Shown: positions 1-6,771 of the stretch, piece by piece | Position numbering within the stretch: position 1 is the stretch's first letter | How the letters are laid out: each line of letters starts with the position of its first letter | DNA from: Bacteroidota bacterium | GTDB lineage: Bacteria > Bacteroidota > Bacteroidia > Bacteroidales > SZUA-534 | Length of the DNA: 64,000 bases | NCBI GenBank assembly: GCA_003250355.1 | Contig: QKGS01000101.1 | Span: 1 to 64,000 of the forward strand | Reading direction: 5' to 3' | Notes under the pieces: model-generated | Told to the model about the DNA's origin: nothing | The model's input: the letters and a program-made list of their open reading frames with translations, nothing else | Database searches by the model: none | Position numbers and translations under genes: made by a program

Positions 1-88
1 ATCTGTAATCCGATAAAAAATGTCAAAATATTCAATTCTCAGCAAACAGAGCAAGTATTTATGGATAGCAATATTGCAAAATGCTAAA

Positions 89-116
89 ATGAATGATAAT
101 ATATAATATTGCTAAA
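89..116 (+). other. Left dif-like attachment site (attL)
   Basis: XerC-like arm ATGAATGATAA (89-99), core TATATA (100-105) and a divergent right arm ATATTGCTAAA (106-116). The left arm and core match the 7365-7392 site while the right arm does not, as expected if the host kept its XerC arm and the element supplied the XerD side. A short echo, AATATTGCAAAA, lies at 70-81. Confidence 0.65.
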
Positions 117-142
117 AAAAAAATGCCATTTTTCATGGCATT
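112..142 (-). terminator. Rho-independent terminator of the phage gene block
   Basis: Stem AATGCCAT (122-129), loop TTTTC and ATGGCATT (135-142), followed on the minus strand by a run of about ten T (112-121). It lies just past the last minus-strand gene, immediately inside the left attachment site. Confidence 0.75.
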
Positions 143-182
143 AACAAATTTTTCATTCTTTTTTTAGCTAAAAAATGAACAA

Positions 183-494
183 TTATATTTTAGTAGCTTT
201 TAAAACCAACATTTGACCAGTATGTTCTGTAGTTATAAGGGAGCTTATTTTTTGAGTAATTATACCCGAAAAATTATCGGCTAAATCCTCAAAAGCAACC
301 CCATGATACTCAAAAAAATATCGAACATTAGAAAGATTAGTACTAGATAATACCATATAATAATCTTTATCATTTTTAGGAATTGAAAAACCAGTTTGTA
401 AATTCAACAGAAGAGGTCTAATATAATAATCACACCCAGTATCATAAAACAATATATCACGAAACAACTCAACAGAATCTTTATAATTTCTCAT
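183..494 (-). CDS. Phage hypothetical protein, 103 aa
   Basis: I do not recognise this protein. It is soluble-looking, with mixed charge, no signal peptide and no membrane segment. It is the last gene of the minus-strand phage block, overlaps the 3' end of the 61-aa membrane gene before it by 14 bases, and is followed by a strong terminator. Position at the end of a structural operon could suit a minor virion or host-takeover function, but nothing in the sequence decides this. Base composition matches the rest of the element, not the flanking chromosome. Confidence 0.6.
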   Translation of the reverse strand: MRNYKDSVELFRDILFYDTGCDYYIRPLLLNLQTGFSIPKNDKDYYMVLSSTNLSNVRYFFEYHGVAFEDLADNFSGIITQKISSLITTEHTGQMLVLKATKI

Positions 495-666
495 TTTTTC
501 TAATTTTTAAACGCTTAATTAACTTTTTTTCAAAATAATAAGTAAATAACCTAACCGATATAGCTATAATAATAATTTTCAACTCATCATAAACCGATGT
601 CAATAATTCAGTTGAAATAACTATGTTTGCTAATAATTCACTTATAATAACTAAATACTTTTGCAT
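481..666 (-). CDS. Phage small membrane protein, 61 aa
   Basis: A hydrophobic stretch around residues 30-46 (LKIIIIAISVRLFTYYF) is followed by a strongly basic tail rich in Lys and Arg, suggesting a single membrane span with a cytoplasmic C terminus. It overlaps the next gene (183-494) by 14 bases, so the two are likely translationally coupled. Small membrane proteins of this type are common in lipid-containing or holin-bearing phages; holin is one possibility. No family is recognised. Confidence 0.5.
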   Translation of the reverse strand: MQKYLVIISELLANIVISTELLTSVYDELKIIIIAISVRLFTYYFEKKLIKRLKIRKNEKL

Positions 667-903
667 ATGTTTTTAAATATTTTCAGTAAAGCTTCAAACC
701 TTTTCTATAATTGTGAAAACCCATATCATAATGAAATGATAGATTTCAATTTTGAAAGAATAGTAATATGGACAATAATATTCGCAATAATCGGATTCAT
801 AACAACAATAATAACAGGTTACAAATACCTAAAACTTTTTGGAAAAATAATAGAATACATTTACGAATTCATTAAAATGAAAATTAAACAATCAAAGAAT
901 TAA
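667..903 (+). CDS. Small membrane protein on the opposite strand, 78 aa
   Basis: This is the only plausible plus-strand gene in the element. The ATG at 667 is preferred over an in-frame TTG at 661. A hydrophobic segment at about residues 30-48 (IVIWTIIFAIIGFITTIIT) is followed by a basic tail, giving a one-span membrane protein. The minus strand across 667-883 is full of stop codons, so the reading frame is not a shadow of another gene. It starts back to back with the 481-666 gene and its end overlaps the end of 884-1306. It could be an independently expressed holin, exclusion protein or toxin; no family is recognised. Confidence 0.45.
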   Translation: MFLNIFSKASNLFYNCENPYHNEMIDFNFERIVIWTIIFAIIGFITTIITGYKYLKLFGKIIEYIYEFIKMKIKQSKN

Positions 904-1306
904 CACCCTGTATTTCTGTTTTTTTCCAAATATCATACATTCGCATACGATTTTCCCCAGTAAGTTCTTTGTCATACCATTGCATTAAATCGAGCTTATA
1001 ACCGATAAAACCAAAAGGAGAACCACCAAAAGAACGTGCCTTTTTACCGAATATGTTATAAACATAAATTAAATCGTCTTTATTCAAACCAAATAAAGTA
1101 CCAAATAATACAGATTTATTAAAACCAAGTTCCCTCAAAGAAGAGTATTGAGCATCAGCAATAACAGCCAACTCACCTTTACTCTTAGACAGACCAAAAG
1201 AATTATAAAAAAGACTTAAATTATCTTTTTTTCTCATTCTTAAAAAAAACAATAGCCCGAATATTGACAGGGCTATTGTTAAAATCATTATAAATTTATC
1301 TTTCAT
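884..1306 (-). CDS. Phage membrane-anchored protein, 140 aa
   Basis: Residues 5-22 form a hydrophobic segment followed by RMRKK, so the protein is probably anchored with its body in the cytoplasm or virion interior. The remainder is a small alpha-helical domain with aromatic and basic residues (a WYDKELTGENRMRMYDIW stretch near the C terminus). Its start codon overlaps the stop of the lytic-protein gene before it (TAATG). Placement within the virion-like operon suggests a virion membrane protein or lysis component. No family is recognised. Confidence 0.6.
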   Translation of the reverse strand: MKDKFIMILTIALSIFGLLFFLRMRKKDNLSLFYNSFGLSKSKGELAVIADAQYSSLRELGFNKSVLFGTLFGLNKDDLIYVYNIFGKKARSFGGSPFGFIGYKLDLMQWYDKELTGENRMRMYDIWKKTEIQGVNSLIV

Positions 1307-1716
1307 TACAACAAACTAACTGCTTTACTATACATTGAATCAGTAATAACATAATTACTTTCAATTTTAGCAATTGCTTTAATAACACTTTTTAACGAAT
1401 CGGGTGTAAAATCTATATTTTTACCTGCTCTAATACCTGTAATATTTTCAACTTGTTGAATATATTTATCGGTATCATTTTCAACAACAGGAGCATAACG
1501 CTTGACAATGCCTTTAATATCATTAATATTATACTTTTCATGATAAGTTTGTAATAATTTTATAATAGCTCTAATTCCATATTCATAAGACTTAAATTCT
1601 TCAAACTCATTATCCTGTTTTAATGGAGGTTTAATTTTTCCAAGCCAATCATTACTAACATTATAACGTATATTTCCAACGTTCCTATTTCTTATACCCC
1701 GAGTTTCAGAACTCAT
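1306..1716 (-). CDS. Virion-associated lytic/structural protein (RGIRNxNxGNIR family)
   Basis: The N terminus carries RGIRNRNVGNIRY, then W-L-G and FKSYEYGIRAIIKLLQTY, followed by APVVENDTDKYI. This combined pattern is typical of small phage virion proteins thought to have a lysozyme-like or transglycosylase fold that opens peptidoglycan during entry or exit; similar proteins occur in tailless membrane-containing phages as well as tailed ones. The length of 136 aa is normal for the domain. It has no signal peptide and follows the 47-aa membrane gene within the same operon. The family assignment is from motif memory; the exact enzymatic activity is unproven. Confidence 0.75.
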   Translation of the reverse strand: MSSETRGIRNRNVGNIRYNVSNDWLGKIKPPLKQDNEFEEFKSYEYGIRAIIKLLQTYHEKYNINDIKGIVKRYAPVVENDTDKYIQQVENITGIRAGKNIDFTPDSLKSVIKAIAKIESNYVITDSMYSKAVSLL

Positions 1717-1720
1717 TATT

Positions 1721-1864
1721 TTACTTTTTTTTTTTTAAAAAAGGCAATTTCTCCTGCAACCAATACCAAAATCTCTGCAGCTTACCAGTCTTAAATAAGT
1801 ATATTACAGATATAACAAGGGCAATAGACAACCCAAGAACTAAATAGAGTTTTTTATTTTTCAT
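1721..1864 (-). CDS. Tiny phage membrane protein, 47 aa
   Basis: I translated this by hand from the minus strand: ATG at 1862-1864, stop TAA at 1721-1723. The product has MKNKK, then a hydrophobic span LYLVLGLSIALVISVIYLF (residues 6-24), then an aromatic and basic tail ending in KKKK. It fills the gap between the 61-aa gene (1878-2063) and the lytic protein gene with only a few bases on each side, which supports it as a real member of the operon. A single-span protein of this size could be a virion membrane protein or holin. Confidence 0.6.
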   Translation of the reverse strand: MKNKKLYLVLGLSIALVISVIYLFKTGKLQRFWYWLQEKLPFLKKKK

Positions 1865-1877
1865 TTTACCGTTTTTA

Positions 1878-2063
1878 TTATTTCGTACCATTTTCTTTTA
1901 CTTTATTATTATTATTATTATCATTTGTTTGATTCTCTGATATTAAACCCAAACGTTTAGCACTTGCAGAAGTAGCAGCAATACCCTCCTGAACACTTTG
2001 AACAACTTTCAACACGTCGGAAACTTTATCCAACACATTAAACATTTTAGACACAAATCTCAT
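1878..2063 (-). CDS. Phage small helical protein, 61 aa
   Basis: The first 40 residues are amphipathic helix (MFNVLDKVSDVLKVVQSVQ), followed by a poly-Asn low-complexity tail (NDNNNNN). The start codon overlaps the stop of the preceding gene as TAATG, indicating coupled translation. It has no signal peptide. A small virion-interior or scaffold-like role would fit its place in the structural block, but this is inference and no family is recognised. Confidence 0.55.
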   Translation of the reverse strand: MRFVSKMFNVLDKVSDVLKVVQSVQEGIAATSASAKRLGLISENQTNDNNNNNKVKENGTK

Positions 2064-2494
2064 TATTTACTACTTACATGAATTTTACCAAAATAATCTT
2101 TACCACAACTTGCAACCATACCGAACCGGGATACATATAATTTTTTAGATTTTCGCTTAAAAATGGCTATGCCCGAAAAAAACTCTTTTGAACGTGAATC
2201 CCTAGGAGTAACCTCAGCTTTATACACCCAACGTTCATTACCGTTTGAAGTTACATTCGAATAATCCTTTCCATAACGGTCAGGGTATTTATTTTTTAAA
2301 CTCTTTGCACCGTCAGAAGATAAAGGATAGGCAGTCAGTTTAACAAAACCTTTAACCTTAGAAGCATTCCAAGCATTAATTACCTCTTTTAATTGACCGT
2401 TTGAATTTTCGTACTTTGTCAATTTTGCACCTGATTTTTTCTTATAATCCTTACCACTTTGATAATTATTATTATTCCATTTATTATTTGCCAT
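2063..2494 (-). CDS. Phage basic protein, 143 aa
   Basis: The start is set at the Met of MANNKWNNNNY (2492-2494), directly after the stop of the 536-aa gene; a longer version from 2533 would overlap that gene by 38 bases. The protein is basic, starts with an Asn/Lys-rich flexible stretch and continues as a beta-rich domain with many aromatic residues (ERWVYKAEVTPRD, KKLYVSRFGMVA). This resembles small DNA-binding or capsid-associated proteins of ssDNA phages, but I do not recognise the family. Placement is between two virion-like genes. Confidence 0.6.
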   Translation of the reverse strand: MANNKWNNNNYQSGKDYKKKSGAKLTKYENSNGQLKEVINAWNASKVKGFVKLTAYPLSSDGAKSLKNKYPDRYGKDYSNVTSNGNERWVYKAEVTPRDSRSKEFFSGIAIFKRKSKKLYVSRFGMVASCGKDYFGKIHVSSK

Positions 2495-2495
2495 A

Positions 2496-4106
2496 TTATT
2501 TTTTAAAAGCGTTAAAAATACCACGTAAAGCAAGGGTTAATATAGTAATACCCGCAGTAACCTCAACAGGGTTTTCTTTAGCCAACTCAACTATTTTTGA
2601 ACTACGTTTAACAACAACCTCATTGCCATCAACACCACGAGTAACTTTTTTATCATTATCAGAAATAGACTTCTGATAATCAACAGACAATAAATTACCT
2701 TTATTATTCAATTCAATAGATTTAACTTCATTCGGTGTTCTACTATCAATAATAACAATAGGCATATTATAACGTTTCTGAATATCAGTAATAAACCCCT
2801 CAACATTAGAAGAAACAGGAGAAACCCCACGACTAGACAACAAAGAAACAACATCTTTTTTATCAATAGTTGGAACTTTATAACGAGCTAAACCAATAAA
2901 AGCCTCATTTAAATAACCACTATTAATAATATAATCCCAAGCCCAACCATAAGGAGGAGTCGAAACAGGAATGCTTCGAGAATAACCAAACAACATCAAA
3001 AAGTCTCTAACAAGCTCATCCTTACTTTCAGTCATAAACTTAGAAGTAAACTCCTTTTTATAAACATCATATTTAGAACTAAATAACCTTTGACGCTCAC
3101 GAGCTTCAAACATTCTCTTATTTCTATCTTCTAATTTTTTAGATAACAAATTTTTCTTGTCTTCCTGAATTTTACGCTCTTCCATAATTTTACGCTCTTC
3201 CTGAATTTTAACCTCATCAAATAACTTTTGCTGATTAATTAAAATTTGATTAGTACCAGTTTTTTTATACTCTTCTGACTGCTTTAACAATTCTTTTAAA
3301 TTACCAAGCTCAACAGAAGACATATTATCCAACTTACCAGTTGACTTTAACAAATCAAAAGTTGACATATTAGACATACCAACCGTAGTCTTTAATTGCT
3401 GAACGATAACATCTTTAGAAGCCATATCAGGAATAGACGATATTTTACCAATAGCATCTTTAGAACGATTCGCTAAATTTTTAGCCTCTTCAACCTGACC
3501 AACCAATTTATTAACATCATCAAACATTTGCTTAGATTCTTTAATCATATCAGCACACTGTAAAGAAGAATCAATAGTTTCAGAAAGTTGCTGCAAACCT
3601 TTCATTGCAAAATAAACACCATCGGAAATAACGGGACCAATAACAGGAATAAATTCCGAAGCCTTTTCCGCTAAAAACGCCAACTTATCCAAAACACCAT
3701 TTTTTGCAATAAAATGGTTAACATCCTTAACAAGAGTTAAAATATCCATTCCCAAGTAACCGAAGTCCTTCATGAATATTTCATAATCTTTAGGCAAAAA
3801 CTCAATTTTCTTTTTAATCACCTCAAAATCAGTAACACGCCCTTTTACAAATTTTTCAACATTAGAAAAATTGGCAACATCAACAGAAACCGAATGTTTA
3901 ACCTTATTAAAAAAATCAGATACACTACTTGAAGGATTTTTAACAACTTTAAAAATATTGGACGCATCAACAGAAAGCGAACGCCCAACATTATTAAAAC
4001 CATTCGAGACAGCTTTTACAGGATTCTTAAAAAGATTGGAAGTTTTACTTCCAAAATTCTTAAAACCACCTGAAACACTTTTTCCTATATTTTTAAAAAA
4101 AGACAT
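2496..4106 (-). CDS. Large phage virion-like protein with coiled coil and C-terminal membrane segment, 536 aa
   Basis: The N-terminal 80 residues repeat a motif of the type GFxNxGxxxSxxF with SVDASN/SVDVAN, giving amphipathic basic repeats. A hydrophobic helix lies near residues 150-165 (EFIPVIGPVISDGVYFAM), a Lys/Glu-rich coiled coil near 270-350, and a C-terminal segment VTAGITILTLALRGIF near 511-531. This layout (membrane-active N part, long helix, terminal span) suits a minor virion protein that crosses or remodels the virion membrane during DNA delivery. The gene starts inside the stop codon of the 242-aa gene (TAATG), so the two products are made together. It is not a microvirus capsid protein. 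Confidence 0.65.
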   Translation of the reverse strand: MSFFKNIGKSVSGGFKNFGSKTSNLFKNPVKAVSNGFNNVGRSLSVDASNIFKVVKNPSSSVSDFFNKVKHSVSVDVANFSNVEKFVKGRVTDFEVIKKKIEFLPKDYEIFMKDFGYLGMDILTLVKDVNHFIAKNGVLDKLAFLAEKASEFIPVIGPVISDGVYFAMKGLQQLSETIDSSLQCADMIKESKQMFDDVNKLVGQVEEAKNLANRSKDAIGKISSIPDMASKDVIVQQLKTTVGMSNMSTFDLLKSTGKLDNMSSVELGNLKELLKQSEEYKKTGTNQILINQQKLFDEVKIQEERKIMEERKIQEDKKNLLSKKLEDRNKRMFEARERQRLFSSKYDVYKKEFTSKFMTESKDELVRDFLMLFGYSRSIPVSTPPYGWAWDYIINSGYLNEAFIGLARYKVPTIDKKDVVSLLSSRGVSPVSSNVEGFITDIQKRYNMPIVIIDSRTPNEVKSIELNNKGNLLSVDYQKSISDNDKKVTRGVDGNEVVVKRSSKIVELAKENPVEVTAGITILTLALRGIFNAFKK

Positions 4107-4834
4107 TAATCCTGAAACTCTTTAATTAATATAACTTCAATAGAAAACGAATTTTTCTCAAACTCAATAGACTCAACACCGTCAACATTCATACGAAATA
4201 ACTTATCATAACCGTAAGTAATAGAACCACCAGCGGCACTAGTCATACGAATAATATCATTTTGTTTACGTTGCTCATGTTCAATCTCTTCAACTGATTT
4301 AACGACAGTAACACCAGTTTTATATTTAATACGAGCCTTAAAGATTCCATTAGACGGTACAAAAATTTCCTTATAGTCTCCAATAGAAACTAATACCTCT
4401 GTTTTGTCAGCTTCAAAGAACAATTTACTATACTCAAATGCCTTATCAACATAAGTAGAACTTTCAACACCCCATATTTCACTAACAGTTGAAGCATTAA
4501 AAACAGTTATAGACAAATACCGATTATTACCCAACCTAATACCGTCTAAACCTAAAGTAACTTCGCACCAAGTACCAGTAACAGAATCGCTTATATAATA
4601 ACCAACACCATTAGCAGATATTTCTGCAAGTTTTCTCAAAGATATTCGCTTAACAAGTGGAATCTCTTCAGAAGTTTCTGAATTAACAATATCAACACTA
4701 ACTTCAATTAAATTAGTATCAAAATCGGCATAAGTAGTAGGAGTAGTAGACAAATGAAAATATAAACCTTTAATCGGTTTTTCAACTTTCAAATTTTCGA
4801 TAATAGAATTAACATTTCCTGAAATTAACTTCAT
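4106..4834 (-). CDS. Candidate major capsid protein (double jelly-roll type proposed), 242 aa
   Basis: This is the first gene of the structural operon, after a terminator hairpin. The protein is dominated by predicted beta strands separated by short loops, has no signal peptide or membrane segment, and opens with a strand-rich block containing LISGNVNSIIENL and LRKLAEIS and closes with VDGVESIEFEKNSFSIEVIL. Length and pattern recall the 269-aa capsid protein of phage PM2 and the roughly 300-aa capsid protein of FLiP, which are double jelly-rolls. No other gene in the element is a plausible capsid protein. The assignment is by style and position only; a beta-rich spike or minor capsid protein is the alternative. 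Confidence 0.45.
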   Translation of the reverse strand: MKLISGNVNSIIENLKVEKPIKGLYFHLSTTPTTYADFDTNLIEVSVDIVNSETSEEIPLVKRISLRKLAEISANGVGYYISDSVTGTWCEVTLGLDGIRLGNNRYLSITVFNASTVSEIWGVESSTYVDKAFEYSKLFFEADKTEVLVSIGDYKEIFVPSNGIFKARIKYKTGVTVVKSVEEIEHEQRKQNDIIRMTSAAGGSITYGYDKLFRMNVDGVESIEFEKNSFSIEVILIKEFQD

Positions 4835-4872
4835 TGTTTTTCTTTTTAATTGTTATTAATAATTACACAACA

Positions 4873-4899
4873 AAGAAAAAGCGACTTAATAAGCCGCTT
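4873..4899 (-). terminator. Terminator between replication and structural genes
   Basis: Imperfect stem AAGCGACTT (4879-4887), loop AAT, AAGCCGCTT (4891-4899), followed on the minus strand by TTTTTCTTT. It lies between the end of the HTH gene (4928) and the start of the candidate capsid gene (4834), so it separates early from structural transcription. Confidence 0.6.
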
Positions 4900-4900
4900 A

Positions 4901-4942
4901 TACCATTTTACACCATTTTACACCTTTTTACACCTTTTTACC
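4901..4942. repeat. Four tandem 10-bp repeats (iteron-like)
   Basis: Units of the form CACC(A/T)TTTTA recur with an exact 10-base period from 4901 to 4942: two with A, then two with T. The period is one helical turn, so a protein bound to each unit would sit on one DNA face. The array overlaps the stop codon of the HTH gene (4928-4930) and adjoins the terminator hairpin. It may be an operator or replication iteron. Confidence 0.6.
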
Positions 4943-5131
4943 TTTTAAATAGCTTATTTGGTCTAAAACAACATCATGAGGCACACCCTCATACTCTGAA
5001 ATATGAAAAACGTTAATCCTATTTGACCTAATCATAAAATAATTAATTATTTCTTTTTTTCTCATTATTGCCGTTTTTTTAGAACATTCATAATATTTTT
5101 GAATATCCTTAATACATAAAGGTTTATACAT
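4928..5131 (-). CDS. Small phage HTH-like regulator, 67 aa
   Basis: The N-terminal half (LCIKDIQKYYECSKKTAIMR) reads as a helix-turn-helix of the excisionase/MerR-like style seen in tiny Bacteroidetes phage regulators, followed by a basic segment and ISEYEGVPHDVV. Size and composition fit a DNA-binding regulator. Its last codons run into a tandem array of 10-bp repeats that could be its own binding sites. It lies between the replication genes and the structural operon, where a switch protein would be expected. The precise family is not certain. Confidence 0.55.
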   Translation of the reverse strand: MYKPLCIKDIQKYYECSKKTAIMRKKEIINYFMIRSNRINVFHISEYEGVPHDVVLDQISYLKGKKV

Positions 5132-5148
5132 AATTTATAATTTCTGCT

Positions 5149-5172
5149 TAGAGGTGGCGTAGCACACCTCTA
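5149..5172 (-). terminator. Hairpin after the 95-aa gene
   Basis: Perfect 8-bp stem TAGAGGTG (5149-5156) and CACCTCTA (5165-5172) with loop GCGTAGCA. It lies between two minus-strand genes. With no clear T-run it may be a weak terminator or a processing or replication hairpin. Confidence 0.4.
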
Positions 5173-5175
5173 TGT

Positions 5176-5463
5176 TTAAAATAGAATAGATTGAATATCT
5201 TTAATATATAAATGAGGTTGGTAACAATCAATCTCGATTATTTTATTATCAAAATCAATAACATGAACATTCATACCGTTAGACATTTTCACCCAGAAAA
5301 AAACGTCAACTTCAATCGTAAATGAAAATTTCAATCTTAATCTTTTACGAGAATCGAATTCTTTAACCAATTGCATACTACTAATAGCAACAACACCCCA
5401 TTTTTTCAATAATGATTTAAATAAATCAGAAAAAGAATCATAATTAATATTATATACATTCAT
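5176..5463 (-). CDS. Phage hypothetical protein, 95 aa
   Basis: This small protein of mixed helical and beta character contains FSFTIEVDVFFWVKM in the middle and no signal peptide. It overlaps the end of the Rep C-terminal reading frame by 14 bases, so it is probably expressed from the same message. Proteins encoded next to Rep in ssDNA phages are often involved in replication or single-strand binding, but no motif here shows that. No family is recognised. Confidence 0.5.
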   Translation of the reverse strand: MNVYNINYDSFSDLFKSLLKKWGVVAISSMQLVKEFDSRKRLRLKFSFTIEVDVFFWVKMSNGMNVHVIDFDNKIIEIDCYQPHLYIKDIQSILF

Positions 5464-5833
5464 AACACAATTGTAATTGAGTTGACAAAAAAGGATTTAC
5501 AATTTCTTTTTTAACAACTGTTAAAACTTCTTTCATTTTATTTTTAAATAACAACGAAGGGGAATACAATTTCAAACGAACTAATTCCCGAGACCATCGA
5601 ACCAACTCAACCAAACGAAAGGGCAACTCATATAATTTATTAAAAGAATAATTAACCGAAGAAAAAAAATCACCCTCATAATACTGATAAATATCTTTTC
5701 CAGACTTCTTGCACTTTATAGGCTTTTCAACTTTTTTACTTTCCAAATATGCAACATATTGTTGTTCAAGTTCATAATCAACACATTCAATATTTTTATC
5801 AAGATTTTGCAAATTCTCTTTGAACAAAACCAC
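5450..5833 (-). pseudogene. Rep C-terminal part in the shifted frame
   Basis: The frame beginning at a GTG (5831-5833) continues the Rep sequence one frame away from the 5716-6504 gene. The natural join is Rep ...GRLWFCSK followed by ENLQNLDKNIECVDYELEQQ, giving a fused protein of about 351 aa, a sensible size for a phage Rep. The change occurs at 5818-5823, where the minus strand reads TTCAAAGAG; one extra A there would restore the frame. TTCAAAG is not a canonical -1 slippery heptamer, so a one-base deletion or a sequencing error is more likely than programmed frameshifting. Independent restart at GTG is also possible. Confidence 0.55.
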
Positions 5834-6504
5834 AAACGACCCTCCAAAACTCTTTTACCATTTATCAGTATTGAAGAATCAATATGATTCAGATCAGGTT
5901 TTATATCTTTATCATCTTTACTTATATATTTTGCTACATATGCAACAATATCTTTTATACCCTTAGTTTGGTGAATATCACAAGCGTTTGGCAGTTTATC
6001 AGTATCATTATTTTTCTGATATTCCGAAACATAACCGTACTTTTCAATTATTCTACACCATATTTTATTTAGCTCTTTATAATGTAGTCCTGAATCTGTG
6101 AGTATATGAAAATGTATTTTACCGTTCTTTTGTAACTCTGCTTTCCACAGATAATTGAATTCTGATTTATTAATATTTCTTAACTCAACAAAAAACTGAT
6201 TCAAACATTTAGATTTGATAAATACATCTGAGTGCATTTGTTTAGATGGTAAGGTAAGAGTAATAAACGGCAACCTATATTTTATCTGCTTTCCATCTAC
6301 ATTAATATATTTTTCAGGTGCCAACTCACAAAGCCACTTTGTCGCATTTATCATACGTGTTTTAGCCTTTCGAGAAAGCCGACCTTTATACTTGTTTTCT
6401 GATAAATTGCGCTCTTTTATTTCATTACGCTTACGCATATTCTCCGTAACATTATACCGAACAAACTTGTTATTTTGAATATTAATATATGGTACTTGAT
6501 ACAT
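5716..6504 (-). CDS. Rolling-circle replication initiator (HUH endonuclease), frameshifted
   Basis: The three HUH motifs are present in order: FITLTLP at residues 80-86, the metal-binding HFH at 131-133 (GKIHFHILTD) and the catalytic tyrosine region YVAKYISK at 189-196, with Tyr189 and Tyr193. Such enzymes nick the plus-strand origin and stay linked to the 5' end during rolling-circle replication; the layout is that of replication proteins of Bacteroidetes ssDNA phages. After residue 229 the frame departs into a short Lys/Leu-rich tail while the expected continuation lies in the overlapping -1 frame (5450-5833). The catalytic core is intact, so the truncated protein might still nick DNA. Confidence 0.85.
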   Translation of the reverse strand: MYQVPYINIQNNKFVRYNVTENMRKRNEIKERNLSENKYKGRLSRKAKTRMINATKWLCELAPEKYINVDGKQIKYRLPFITLTLPSKQMHSDVFIKSKCLNQFFVELRNINKSEFNYLWKAELQKNGKIHFHILTDSGLHYKELNKIWCRIIEKYGYVSEYQKNNDTDKLPNACDIHQTKGIKDIVAYVAKYISKDDKDIKPDLNHIDSSILINGKRVLEGRLWFCSKRICKILIKILNVLIMNLNNNMLHIWKVKKLKSL

Positions 6505-6556
6505 TATTTATGTTTTAGACTTTTTTTTTTGAGTTGTGGAACATTTGACAAGCCAA

Positions 6557-6598
6557 CCAAAACAGGAGAGGGACACGCCTTTCCCCTCCTGTTTTTGG
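6557..6598. terminator. Long hairpin between early genes and rep (terminator or replication origin)
   Basis: CCAAAACAGGAG (6557-6568) pairs with CTCCTGTTTTTGG (6586-6598), and GGGA (6570-6573) with TCCC (6582-6585), leaving an 8-base loop CACGCCTT. It follows the stop of the 55-aa gene (6604) and precedes rep. It could end the first two genes in either direction. A GC-rich hairpin next to an HUH rep is also what a rolling-circle nick site looks like. Confidence 0.55.
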
Positions 6599-6603
6599 AA
6601 TGT

Positions 6604-6771
6604 TTAATAATCTCTTAAAATCCTATCAATTACTTCTTTAGACATATTCAACTGACACCTATCATAAAACTTTTTTTCAATAGGTTCAAAAGAATTATCA
6701 ATTTTTTCATGTAACATTTTAAAAACCTCTAGATATATTTTTAAAAACTCTGTTAATTCAAAATCTATCAT
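6604..6771 (-). CDS. Small phage protein, 55 aa
   Basis: I translated this by hand: ATG at 6769-6771, stop TAA at 6604-6606. It is a short, charged, mostly helical protein (MIDFELTEFLKIYLEVF at the start, SKEVIDRILRDY at the end) with no membrane segment. Its ATG overlaps the stop of the 183-aa gene as ATGA, so the two are translationally coupled. The family is not recognised. Confidence 0.55.
   Translation of the reverse strand: MIDFELTEFLKIYLEVFKMLHEKIDNSFEPIEKKFYDRCQLNMSKEVIDRILRDY

Noticed and set aside
4834-5016. Plus-strand 60-aa reading frame
   Set aside because: It is made of the terminator hairpin and the 10-bp repeats read through; the composition is not protein-like.
5800-5840. 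Programmed -1 frameshift in rep
   Set aside because: TTCAAAG is not a canonical X XXY YYZ heptamer and no downstream pseudoknot is evident; a one-base deletion is the simpler explanation, though not proven.
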